From positions 1-20,859 of the forward strand of contig SLEY01000670.1 of assembly GCA_007124535.1 (NCBI GenBank): DNA of 20,859 nt. The letters are read 5' to 3'. The notes under the pieces were generated by a model, which worked only from the letters and a program-made list of their open reading frames with translations, had not been told where the DNA came from and made no database searches. The stretch comes from Planctomycetaceae bacterium. GTDB lineage: Bacteria; Planctomycetota; Planctomycetia; Pirellulales; Pirellulaceae. This document shows, piece by piece, positions 1-8,426 of this stretch. Position numbers and translations under genes: made by a program. The first letter of the stretch is position 1, and each line of letters opens with the position of its first letter.

Positions 1-2867
1 AGCATTCCCTGCGTGTTCTCCACGACGGTTACGTTCTGTAACAGCACATCGCCGCTGGCGAGCACCCCGCCCCAGTTGTTGGAAACGGTCGTATTGACGA
101 TCTCGACCCGTCCCGCGGATTGGGTCAGTACGGCGTAGCCCGGACCTTGCACCGCATCGCCGTTGTGAACAATGGCAGCTCGGTGAATCCAGGCTTCGGC
201 ATTGTTCGTGATGGCCAGCGCGGTTCCCCCATCCGCGGCGGCATTGCCGGAGAAGGTGACTTCGTCCAGTTGGGCCGTTCCTCCCGTCACAGCCAAGCCG
301 CCGCCGACGCCGCTGGCCACGTTCTCCGCCACAACCGCCTCGCGGAGCACCAGATCTCCCGCGGAGAGAATCCCCCCGCCCTGGTCCGCGGCCCCGCCGC
401 CGAGCCGTAGCCAGGCCAGTTCCAACCGCCCGCCCGGATGGACGTGGAACAGGCGGTCGGACCCGTCGCCGACAACATTCGTCACGCCCGGCACATCGGG
501 CAGCCCCGAGTACGTGATCTCCGGGTCGCCCTGTCCCACTCCGACAATCGTAATGTCGCCGTGGATCTCCAAGGCTCCGCTGCCCCCCGGATCCGCCGGG
601 TCGCCGTCGCCGCTCAGGAAAAACGTACCGGGACTCAGGATGATCGTTGCGGGACCGACGACCGCATTGGCCTGCTGCACGGCGGCTCGCAACGTGGAGC
701 GGCCCTGCGTATCGCCGTTGCCCCCGGCCCCCACCGGCATCACGGGAGAATCGTCGGAGGCATTCACGTAGAATACGGACGGATCAAGGATTTGGACCCG
801 AAAGCTGCCCAAGGGCTGGGCCGGTGCATCCAGCGGCGGTTGCCTGGTGTTGCTGACCTGGCCAGGCTGCAGCAGGATCGAATAATCGCCGTGATCCAGG
901 GCCGTCCAACTCTCGCCCGGCGCCTGCACCCGATAGGTCGCCAGCACCTCGCGCCCCTCGGCCTGGACCTCCGCCGCGAGCAGACTCACGGCCAACTCCT
1001 CGCGGGCGCCCCAGCGGCGAGTCACCGAGAGGTCCCCGGCGTCCAGCGAATCCGGGTCGATCCCGGCCGGATTCCAGTAGCGCACCACCAGGTCGTTCGC
1101 CGCAACGCCCGCCGTGACAATATCCGGCGCCGTGATCAATTCGGCCCGCGGTGCGAATTCTTCGGATCGCAGCACGCGGCTCAGATTCAAGCGGCCGCCC
1201 GTGGCCAGCACACCGGCCAACAACGGTTCGCCGCCGACGCCGGTCGGTTGGTCGACGCCGTTCAGGATCGCGTCGCGGACTTCGGTCAGCATGGCATCTG
1301 GGACCAGCGCCACGGCCAAGGCGGCCGCACCCGACACGTGCGGCGCCGCCATGCTCGTGCCGCTCAATTGCGAGTACCCGCCGCCGGGCACCGTGCTCCA
1401 CACACCGACGCCCGGGGCGGCCAAATGGACGGACCGGGCCCCGTAGTTGCTGAAACTGGCCAATTGGTCGTGGGCATCGGTGGCCGCCACCGCGAGCACG
1501 TTGTCCAGAGCGTAACCGGCCGGATAGTGGGGCACGTGGTCGTTGTCCATGCCCAGTCCCAGCACATTGCCATTGCCGGCGGCGGCCACGAACAGGATCC
1601 CCGCCTCGCCCGCCGCGGCAATCGCAGCCTGTAAATTGGAATCGTAACCCCCGGTCTGCCCCCAACTGTTGTTCAACACGCGGACGTTGACGCCGTAGTC
1701 GCTGCGCATCATGGTCGCATAATTGACCGCCTCGATCGCCTGCGATGTCTCGCCGTAATTCGCCTCGTCCAAAAACCGCAGGACCATCAGCGACGAGCGC
1801 CAATTGATGCCGGCAACGCCCAGACCATTGTCGCCGACGGCCGCAATGGTCCCCGCCACGTGCGTGCCGTGGCCGAGTGGGTCTCGCGGATCGTTCCGCA
1901 TCATCGACTCGTCCCGTCCCCGGCGAAAATTCCAACCGAACAGATCGTCGACGAACCCATTGCCGGCCGTGTCCTCTCCGTTGGCCCAGCGGGAATCGGC
2001 CAAGAGGTCCTGGGCGTCGATGTAGCCGTTGCCGTTGGCGTCGGTCACCCAACGCGCGTTGGCCGGATGATTCAAATCGTAAAATGTGATCCGCCCGTCC
2101 TGGTCCACGTCCACCAATTCGGCGCGCAGCTCAGGCGGGATCTCACTTTGATTGATCCAAATGTTCTGATACAGGTCGGGGTGCGTCACATCGACGCCCG
2201 AGTCGATGACGCCGACAACCACATCCGAACTGCCGGTGCTGATCGCCCAGGCGCCCGGCGCATCGACGTCGGCGCCGACGCCCCCGCCCGTCTGACCCAC
2301 ATTCCGCAAATTGATCATCTCGGAGAACTGCGGATCGTCCGGGTTCGCCGGCGGGGGCGTGTCCTGCCCGACGATGATCGAATCCGGACCGAAATGGGCC
2401 ACGTAGGGGTTGGCCGCCAACACGGCCCGGACTTCCACCGGAGGCGAGTCCGTTGCGGCCAGCACCTGGCCCGGCAGCCCCAAGCCGCGTAGGACGCGAA
2501 AATCCACGGTCAAGTTGTCCAGAAATCGCTCGACCCCCTCCACCGTCCCGGCCGCCGCAGTCGCCTCGGGGGTCAAACGCACCAACCACCGCCCGGGGAT
2601 CTCCCCCTTGTTCCAATCCGGGCTTGCAACGCGATCCGCCGCCGAGACGGTCCCCAGGTCCTCGGCTGCTCCCCCGTCGCCTCGCCCCCCGGAAAACCAC
2701 GCCGCCGATACCAGGTCGTACGTCGACGGGCCCAGTCCGTCCAGCATCCAACGCGGCTCCAGACGCTCGAACCCCGGGCGCCGTTCCCGCGGTCCACCGC
2801 CACGCCGGAGGAGCTTCTTTTTCGTACGAGGACCGATACGCTTCCAGGATTCTCCGGATAAGTTCAT
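1..2867 (-). CDS. Secreted subtilisin-like serine protease with beta-helix region (C-terminus beyond window)
   Basis: The frame reads leftwards from ATG at 2867 without a stop to the window edge (955 codons), so the C-terminus is missing. An in-frame TGA at 2883-2885 makes this ATG the only plausible start. Residues 36-43 (LEPRWMLD) are the LEPR-XLL motif of exported planctomycete proteins. About 90-165 resembles an I9-type propeptide. The S8 catalytic residues are visible: Asp222 (VIDSGVDVTHPDL), His333 (GHGTHVAGT), oxyanion Asn432 (AAAGNGN) and Ser505 (GTSMAAPHVSG). EF-hand-like loops (DVDQDGRITFYDL near 253, DANGNGYIDAQDL near 276) sit between Asp and His and probably bind calcium. After about residue 700 the sequence becomes Gly-rich with STLRAAVQQAN, like the CSLREA/parallel beta-helix segments of surface proteins. 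It probably degrades protein outside the cell or at the envelope; the substrate is unknown. Protease assignment is firm; the beta-helix call is by pattern. Confidence 0.93.
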   Translation of the reverse strand, partial: MNLSGESWKRIGPRTKKKLLRRGGGPRERRPGFERLEPRWMLDGLGPSTYDLVSAAWFSGGRGDGGAAEDLGTVSAADRVASPDWNKGEIPGRWLVRLTPEATAAAGTVEGVERFLDNLTVDFRVLRGLGLPGQVLAATDSPPVEVRAVLAANPYVAHFGPDSIIVGQDTPPPANPDDPQFSEMINLRNVGQTGGGVGADVDAPGAWAISTGSSDVVVGVIDSGVDVTHPDLYQNIWINQSEIPPELRAELVDVDQDGRITFYDLNHPANARWVTDANGNGYIDAQDLLADSRWANGEDTAGNGFVDDLFGWNFRRGRDESMMRNDPRDPLGHGTHVAGTIAAVGDNGLGVAGINWRSSLMVLRFLDEANYGETSQAIEAVNYATMMRSDYGVNVRVLNNSWGQTGGYDSNLQAAIAAAGEAGILFVAAAGNGNVLGLGMDNDHVPHYPAGYALDNVLAVAATDAHDQLASFSNYGARSVHLAAPGVGVWSTVPGGGYSQLSGTSMAAPHVSGAAALAVALVPDAMLTEVRDAILNGVDQPTGVGGEPLLAGVLATGGRLNLSRVLRSEEFAPRAELITAPDIVTAGVAANDLVVRYWNPAGIDPDSLDAGDLSVTRRWGAREELAVSLLAAEVQAEGREVLATYRVQAPGESWTALDHGDYSILLQPGQVSNTRQPPLDAPAQPLGSFRVQILDPSVFYVNASDDSPVMPVGAGGNGDTQGRSTLRAAVQQANAVVGPATIILSPGTFFLSGDGDPADPGGSGALEIHGDITIVGVGQGDPEITYSGLPDVPGVTNVVGDGSDRLFHVHPGGRLELAWLRLGGGAADQGGGILSAGDLVLREAVVAENVASGVGGGLAVTGGTAQLDEVTFSGNAAADGGTALAITNNAEAWIHRAAIVHNGDAVQGPGYAVLTQSAGRVEIVNTTVSNNWGGVLASGDVLLQNVTVVENTQGM

Positions 2868-3281
2868 CTTGGCACCCGCTTGTCAGGAGTCGTCTACCTA
2901 GAAAGTAGCAGAACCACATTAACTTACGGGATAGTTTAACCAATCGAGCTGGTGGTGTAAAACTGTTGTAGCCGCATCGAACTGAAGAGGCTGCAGTTTA
3001 CAGGAAGCGATAAAATGGACTCCAATGGGGAAAATCAATACATGCCATTTAGCTATTTTCGCAACGTGGCGGGGTTCGCCATCGCTCCCACGCTTCTGCG
3101 TTGCCATCGTTCCCATGCCATCGTTCCCACGCTTCTGCGTGGGAACGCAAGAACGGACGCTTCGCGTCCCATGAAACCATTGAAATCAACCGAAAGGGAT
3201 CCGACGGATTTTCACGAATGAAAGTGGAAGGGACGCGGGACTCGGGGGAACGAATCAAAACACACGAAGGAATTCTGAATC
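2868..3281. other. Divergent intergenic region with hairpin repeats
   Basis: This 414-bp spacer lies between the divergent protease and kinase genes and must hold both promoters, though I could not pick a convincing -35/-10 pair for either. It contains a cluster of near-repeats of CCATCGTTCCCACGCTTCTG (3079-3143, listed separately) and a second small hairpin, GGACGC-TTC-GCGTCC (3155-3169). Short frames here lack supporting features and I do not call them genes. A Shine-Dalgarno-like GAAGGAA (3266-3272) belongs to the kinase gene. Confidence 0.6.
3079..3147. repeat. REP-like inverted repeat with degenerate direct copies
   Basis: A perfect 11-bp inverted repeat, CGTTCCCACGC (3122-3132) and GCGTGGGAACG (3137-3147), is separated by the loop TTCT. 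Two imperfect copies of the left arm lie just upstream: 3079-3101 (CCATCGCTCCCACGCTTCTG plus CGT) and 3104-3117 (CCATCGTTCCCATG). The full hairpin copy occupies 3118-3147. Elements with a TTCCCACGC...GCGTGGGAA core are, to my knowledge, dispersed in planctomycete genomes; whether that holds here needs the rest of the genome. It could be a REP-type mobile hairpin or a structured regulatory element. Confidence 0.65.
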
Positions 3282-6200
3282 ATGTCATGGGACAAGGAAC
3301 GCGGCCCGTCGCGCGAAGAGCAATTTGACGCCATTTTGGCCGAGTACTTGCAGCAGGTGGATCGGGGAGAGGCGCCGGACCGCAACGCCTGGCTCGCCCG
3401 GTATCCTGAATTTGCTGAGAGTCTTCGTCGGTATTTCGATGACGAGGATGCGTTGCGACCGCTTGAGGATCCCGGGCCGCCACCGACGCCTGCTGGCCAG
3501 CCTGACCACGGGTATGATTCGACGTTGGCGGCGTTGCCACCGTCCACAGGGCGGGGGCCCCATGGGGGCCAGCCTTCGGCGATCGAGTTGCCCGGTACCG
3601 CGGGAAACCGGTTCCGGATTCTGACGTTTCTGGCTCAGGGCGGGCTGGGGCGCGTTCTGGTGGCTGAGGACGGCGAGTTGGGCCGGAAGGTGGTTATCAA
3701 AGAGATCAAGCCGAAATATGCGGACGACGCGACCTGCCGGCAGCGGTTTGTTTCGGAGGCGGAGATCACGGGCGGCTTGGAGCATCCGGGAATCGTGCCG
3801 GTCTATAGCCTGGGAAATCATTGCGACGGCAGACCGTATTATGCGATGCGGCTGATCTATGGCACAACGCTTCGCAGCGCAGCCCGCACGTTTCATCAGC
3901 GGTTTTCGCAATCGCCAACGCCCATGCTGCCCATTGTCGAGTTGCACCAATTGATGCGCCGATTCATCGACGTCTGCCATGCGGTCCAGTACGCTCACAG
4001 CCGAGGCGTGATCCACCGGGACTTGAAGCCGGACAACGTCATGTTGGGCAAATTCGGCGAGACGCTCTTGGTCGACTGGGGGCTGGCCAAGGTGATTGGG
4101 CGGACCGATGCGTGCCGGGACCCGGTGGAACAGACACTTCGCCCGCGCAGCGGCAGCGGCAGCACCGCAACGGTGCGGGGTAGCACGCTCGGCACCCCCG
4201 CCTTTATGAGCCCCGAACAAGCGGCAGGCGATCCCGATGAAGTGGGGCCGGCTAGCGACGTGTACGGACTGGGCGCGACGCTGTACTATTTGCTGACGGG
4301 GAAAGCCGCTTTTGAGGGCAGGACGGTCCCGGAGATCCTGGCCAAGGTCAAACGCAGCGAATTCCGGCGGCCGCGAGAGGTCTGTTCTGCGGTTCCGGCC
4401 GCCCTGGAAGCGATCTGTCTGAAAGCGATGGCTCGGTCCCCCGCCGACCGCTATCCGACCGCAACCGATTTGATCCAGGATCTCGAACGCTGGATCGCCG
4501 ACGAACCGGTTTCCGCTTATACCGAAACGCGTGGCGAGCGGCTGGCCCGCTGGATGCGGCGGCACCGCACGGGGGTCCAAGCGGCAGCGGCGATCCTGCT
4601 GTCGGTCGCCTTGATCTCGTCGGCAGCCATGCTGGTGGTCGCCCGGGCTTGGCGGAACGAGAAAGCTGCCCGCCAGGCTGCTGTCGAGAGCAGGTCCGAA
4701 GCCGTGACGCGGTTCCGCCAGGCCCGGGAGTCGGTCGATCGCTGGATGACCGGCGCCGGCCACGAACTTGGCTACTATCCGGACCTGCAAAAGACCCGCC
4801 TGCGGTTGCTGGAGCAGGCGGCGGCCGACTACGAGAGTTTTGTTCGCATGCACAGCGACGATCACGATCTGGAATTGGAACGAGGCCGCACCTACGTGCG
4901 GCTGGGACACCTGCGTCGGACCCTGGAAGACCCGCCGGGGGCCCAGGAGGCCTACGAGACGGCTGAACAGATATTTGCCGAGGCTGTCCGGCGCCGGCCG
5001 GAAGACCCGGAATGCGAAATCGACTTGGCCGATTGCCAAACCAATCTGGGGCTCGTCGCCGCGGAAACACACGACCACCGGACGGCTCGCCGGAAGTACG
5101 ATGCCGCAATCCAGCAGCTGAAACGGTTGTTGGCACGAGTTCCCTCGGATGCCCGCGCTCGCGGGTCGCTGGCCACCGCGCTGCTGAACCGCGGGGAATT
5201 GCTGGCCGGATTGACCCGCCTGGACGCTGCGGAGCAGGACCTGCGGCGGGCGATCGACATCGCCACCCAACTGGTGAACCAAGACCCCGACGCAACCGGC
5301 CCGCTTGTAACCGCGGCCGTCTGCAAGACCCTGTTAGGCCGTGTCCTGACCGAACGCGGCCAATTCACGTCGGGATTGCAAACGCTCCGCGAGGCGGTTG
5401 ACGATGCAGGACGCCTGGTGGAACACGACCCCGGCAGACCGCAGTATCTGGAAACACGGGCAGCAACTCAGATCGAGTTGGCGCGGCATTTGCGTCATCT
5501 CGGACGTTGGAGCGAGGAAGCCGATGCTTGCCGCCGCGCCATGGACGACTACCAGCGGCTTGCCGAGGTCCTACCGGGAGTTACCGCCTTTGTGGCGAAT
5601 CGGGCACTGACCCAGCTCGATCTGGCCGCCCTCCATCGCCGAATGGGCCAAGTGACGCTGGCCGAACAGGAGTTGGCGGCCGCAGGGAACTCCTTGCGGA
5701 CCCTCCTGGAAACCAACCCCCAGTCGGAGTTTCTGATCGCGCGATGGGCGTACAGCCGCGTTTTGAAGGGCGCGATCCAGCGCGACCGCGGCCAAGCCGA
5801 GGAATCGAAGCGTAACCTGAGCGAAGCACGGGAACGTTATGAACGTCTCTTGGCGGCCGCGAAGGCAAGCGGCGCCGAACCGGTGCTGCAGATACGCCAG
5901 TCGGCAGCTGTCTGCCGCAGCCATTTGGCCCAAACGCTGCACGCGTTGGGCGAATTGCCGCAGGCCGAACAGGAATTCCAAACGGCCATCGAAAACCTGC
6001 TGGAAATCCTCGCTTCCACTTCCGAGTCGCTGCCACTGACGCGGCACCGACTGGCCTTCGTCCACCACTATTTCGGAAACCTGCTGGAGGAGCAAGGAAA
6101 GGCGGAAGAAGCTTTGCAGCAGTGGAAGGCGGCGAAACAACTCCGAATCGAACTGGCAGCCAGCCCGGACGCGGCGGCCGAACTTCGGTACGCGCTCGCC

Positions 6201-6584
6201 TGGTTCCTGGCGAACAGTCCCGCCGAAGAACTCCGCGATGCCGAGCGAGCCGTCATCCTGGCTGAGCGGTTGACCGCCGATGCCCCCGAGAATCCCACCT
6301 ACTGGACCTGCCACGGCGCGGCGCTCAGCCGTAGCGAACGTTGGCCGCAAGCGGCCGAGGCGTTGCAGCGGGCGATGCGGCTGCGTCGCGACGACGACGG
6401 GCGCGATTGGTTCTTCCTGGCCATCGTTCGCTGGAATACGGGCGACTCGTCGGGTGCCCGCGACGCCTACCGCCGCGCCGCCGCCTGGCAAGCGGAAACC
6501 TTGCCCGGAAATCACGACGTCCAGCGACTGAAACGCGAAGTGGCCCAGCTATTGGGCGAAGAGCCGGCGGCGGAGGGCGGGTAA
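3282..6584 (+). CDS. Membrane Ser/Thr protein kinase with C-terminal TPR region
   Basis: Protein of 1100 aa; ATG at 3282 has GAAGGAA nine bases upstream. Residues 1-60 are the acidic helical leader common before planctomycete kinase domains (ILAEYLQQVDRGEAPDRNAW). The kinase domain spans about 110-405: Gly-rich loop AQGGLGRVLVAED (118-130), Lys140 (VVIKEIK), Glu159 of helix C, HRDLKPDN (His245, Asp247, Asn252), DWG in place of DFG (265-267), and MSPEQ (309-313) ending a Ser/Thr-rich activation segment. All catalytic residues are present, so it should be active. One TM helix (about 432-455) follows, then about 600 residues of TPR-like helical repeats, probably on the outer side and sensing or docking partners. 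An ECF sigma gene lies 1.8 kb downstream, an association known in planctomycetes. The ligand and targets are unknown. Confidence 0.95.
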   Translation: MSWDKERGPSREEQFDAILAEYLQQVDRGEAPDRNAWLARYPEFAESLRRYFDDEDALRPLEDPGPPPTPAGQPDHGYDSTLAALPPSTGRGPHGGQPSAIELPGTAGNRFRILTFLAQGGLGRVLVAEDGELGRKVVIKEIKPKYADDATCRQRFVSEAEITGGLEHPGIVPVYSLGNHCDGRPYYAMRLIYGTTLRSAARTFHQRFSQSPTPMLPIVELHQLMRRFIDVCHAVQYAHSRGVIHRDLKPDNVMLGKFGETLLVDWGLAKVIGRTDACRDPVEQTLRPRSGSGSTATVRGSTLGTPAFMSPEQAAGDPDEVGPASDVYGLGATLYYLLTGKAAFEGRTVPEILAKVKRSEFRRPREVCSAVPAALEAICLKAMARSPADRYPTATDLIQDLERWIADEPVSAYTETRGERLARWMRRHRTGVQAAAAILLSVALISSAAMLVVARAWRNEKAARQAAVESRSEAVTRFRQARESVDRWMTGAGHELGYYPDLQKTRLRLLEQAAADYESFVRMHSDDHDLELERGRTYVRLGHLRRTLEDPPGAQEAYETAEQIFAEAVRRRPEDPECEIDLADCQTNLGLVAAETHDHRTARRKYDAAIQQLKRLLARVPSDARARGSLATALLNRGELLAGLTRLDAAEQDLRRAIDIATQLVNQDPDATGPLVTAAVCKTLLGRVLTERGQFTSGLQTLREAVDDAGRLVEHDPGRPQYLETRAATQIELARHLRHLGRWSEEADACRRAMDDYQRLAEVLPGVTAFVANRALTQLDLAALHRRMGQVTLAEQELAAAGNSLRTLLETNPQSEFLIARWAYSRVLKGAIQRDRGQAEESKRNLSEARERYERLLAAAKASGAEPVLQIRQSAAVCRSHLAQTLHALGELPQAEQEFQTAIENLLEILASTSESLPLTRHRLAFVHHYFGNLLEEQGKAEEALQQWKAAKQLRIELAASPDAAAELRYALAWFLANSPAEELRDAERAVILAERLTADAPENPTYWTCHGAALSRSERWPQAAEALQRAMRLRRDDDGRDWFFLAIVRWNTGDSSGARDAYRRAAAWQAETLPGNHDVQRLKREVAQLLGEEPAAEGG

Positions 6585-6605
6585 CACGCCACTCGCCCCC
6601 TCCGC
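6570..6605. terminator. Possible hairpin between convergent genes
   Basis: GCGGAGGG (6570-6577) can pair with CCCTCCGC (6598-6605), extended by an inner CG pair, across the kinase stop codon. It lies in the 65-bp space between the convergent kinase and CAP-protein genes. There is no T-tract, so a Rho-independent terminator is only a weak possibility; it may be chance in GC-rich sequence. Confidence 0.22.
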
Positions 6606-6649
6606 ATAGCAGCTCCGGCGAGGAAATCACGGTCGGAAATGGGGCCGTT

Positions 6650-8167
6650 TTATCGATTGCGTCCCCCCTCCGAACCCGCTCCCGCCAGGAGGTCGATCGC
6701 TTCGTCAAAAAGCGGATCGAACAGAGAATCTTCTTCCATCTCCCACCCCAACAGTTCCGTCAACGCGGGGCCGTAAGGGTCGCCTTCTGACGAAACATTG
6801 GAAAGAACAGGGGCCCGGACGCCGCAAACAGCAGGGAATGCGCGCCAACCATCGAAATGGTCGAGGCCGAAATCCGTGTCGCCCCAGTCGATCTCCCCCT
6901 GCGGAGCCCTATCCCCACCTCGCGGAGCACTCACCGAAATCGGCCCTTCCGATCCGGGCCACCCGGCATTCAGGCGATTGACCACGATCAACACGTCCTG
7001 TGCTGTCACGAGACCGTCACCGTTGACATCCCACCACTCCCCCGGGGAGGGTGTGCCTGTCAGCCGATGAACCCCCCGTTCGTTCAGCAGATTGATGATC
7101 AGCAGCGCATCTTTCGGTGTGATGACACCGTCACCGTCCACGTCGCAGGGGTCTTCAGGGTTCTGCCAAGGTGACCGAGGATCGCCCGGTTCCCCGTGAA
7201 CGGACTCGACCAGGAAGTCGACCTTTACGTTGTTCGCGGCCACGACAACCTGGTCCACCATCATCGATTCGTGCGATCCGGGTAGATCGATGCTGACCTG
7301 ATACGTTCCCGGAGGCACGTTCAACTGGTAGCCGCCGGCGGACATGGTCTCCGCAGTATAGAATGCACCGTCCGCGGCCTGGACGTGAACGGGGACCCCT
7401 GCCAGGCCCTCGCCCGCGTCGTAACGGCCGTTCTCGTTGGAATCTTCGTACACCACTCCCATCAGCCACGGCGTCGTGGACAGGGGCCGCCCGAAGTTCT
7501 GCGTGACGACCAACGGGCCCACCTCGGCCTGCGCTGCGTCCTGTTCGAGAATCCCCATGCCGACTTCCGTAAACTCAGAATTCATCAGGTTGTTCCGGTG
7601 TCCGTGCCCGTCTTGAATGCCCGTCTCCGACCGGCCCCAGTCGATGGCGAACGCCGCATGGGCGTGCTCGGGAGAGAGCGCAAAGGCAAATAAATTCTCG
7701 GCCAGCGCCTGATACGGACCATAGCCGCTCTGGGAAACCCGCTCACCAAGCGAAGCCTCGCCGGGCAAGTGATGGGCCTGCCGATCGGCTGCGATCATCG
7801 CCTCGGAATGGGCCCGGGCTGCGTTCAGCAAACTCGGATCCCACGCCAGCGGCGCCGCCGGGCGAAGATGAGACCACTGCGACTCCAGAACCGTCCCATC
7901 CACGTGGAAGAAATCGATCGACGCCTGCACGTCCGGGTCGGTAGCAACCAAGGGTTGCGGATGATTGTCGAACCATACCCCCAGTTCCTCTGAGGGGTAC
8001 ATGCGCATCCGATTGGTGTGCTCCAAGACCTCCTGCTCAAAGCCCGTCGGATCAAATGCGAGCAGCCGCCGCGTTTCCAGCGTCTCCATGGCCAGGCGCC
8101 GCCGGCCGAATTGCTTGCTGCCGCCTTTGTTTCGCTTCTGAGGCAAACGGTTTCGATTGGCGTCCAT
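6650..8167 (-). CDS. Secreted CAP-domain (SCP/PR1) protein with Cna/SdrD-like and dockerin repeats
   Basis: A 505-aa extracellular protein. I prefer ATG at 8167 because GAGGG lies eight bases before it; ATG at 8182 (five residues longer) is in frame but has no SD. The basic N-terminus ends in the LEPR-XLL-type motif LETRRLLA (30-37). Residues about 42-227 are a CAP domain with His120 (ARAHSEAM), Glu157 (LAENLF) and GHGHRNNLMN (187-196), matching the bacterial SCP family. Residues 236-320 (GVVYEDSNENGRYDAGEGLAGVPV) look like an SdrD/Cna-B beta-sandwich. Two dockerin-type calcium loops follow: DVDGDGVITPKDALLIINLL (342-361) and DVNGDGLVTAQDVLIVVNRL (380-399). No cohesin is visible in the window, so a cellulosome role is unlikely; in planctomycetes such pairs are common cell-surface modules. 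The molecular function of bacterial CAP domains is poorly known. Confidence 0.92.
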   Translation of the reverse strand: MDANRNRLPQKRNKGGSKQFGRRRLAMETLETRRLLAFDPTGFEQEVLEHTNRMRMYPSEELGVWFDNHPQPLVATDPDVQASIDFFHVDGTVLESQWSHLRPAAPLAWDPSLLNAARAHSEAMIAADRQAHHLPGEASLGERVSQSGYGPYQALAENLFAFALSPEHAHAAFAIDWGRSETGIQDGHGHRNNLMNSEFTEVGMGILEQDAAQAEVGPLVVTQNFGRPLSTTPWLMGVVYEDSNENGRYDAGEGLAGVPVHVQAADGAFYTAETMSAGGYQLNVPPGTYQVSIDLPGSHESMMVDQVVVAANNVKVDFLVESVHGEPGDPRSPWQNPEDPCDVDGDGVITPKDALLIINLLNERGVHRLTGTPSPGEWWDVNGDGLVTAQDVLIVVNRLNAGWPGSEGPISVSAPRGGDRAPQGEIDWGDTDFGLDHFDGWRAFPAVCGVRAPVLSNVSSEGDPYGPALTELLGWEMEEDSLFDPLFDEAIDLLAGAGSEGGRNR

Positions 8168-8300
8168 CGGATGGGCCCTCATGTCGTGTGAGTTCGTGTG
8201 GCTCTTTCCTGTCTAAGACCCAGGGCGCAGTGCGCAAGAGATCCGGGCGCAGATTCTTCGAAATTTCACCGAGCAGACTGACACGGCCGCGTTTCACAAT

Positions 8301-8330
8301 TTGACAAACGGTGTCCGTAGCAGCTAGGCT
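8301..8330 (+). promoter_or_regulatory. Possible sigma-70-type promoter for the ECF sigma gene
   Basis: A perfect TTGACA (8301-8306) is followed after 18 bases by TAGGCT (8325-8330), 96 bases before the ECF sigma start. The -35 match is exact, the -10 weak (4 of 6 to TATAAT). It lies in the spacer shared with the divergent CAP-protein gene. Planctomycete promoter consensus is not well fixed, so this is tentative. Confidence 0.33.
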
Positions 8331-8426
8331 CTTGAAAGCAGCATTGCGGCGAGTTGGCTGGTTCCACCATTGTGCAGCCATGTATCTACCCACTCGAACG
8401 GGACGCTCGTGCCCCGGGGGATTCCT

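Noticed and set aside
438..1634. Plus-strand frame of 398 codons in the protease region
   Set aside because: Antisense shadow of the protease gene; no motif and no ribosome-binding site.
784..2052. Minus-strand frame of 422 codons in the protease region
   Set aside because: Its translation is Arg/Gly-rich without motifs. The neighbouring frame reading from 2867 to the window edge holds the full subtilisin catalytic set.
3285..5282. Open frame of 665 codons antisense to the kinase gene
   Set aside because: The plus strand carries an intact kinase domain here; the antisense translation is compositionally biased with no recognisable motif or start site.
8370..8426. Upstream extension of the ECF sigma factor
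   Set aside because: The extra 19 residues do not look like a sigma N-terminus and the ATG at 8427 has GGGGGA in position.
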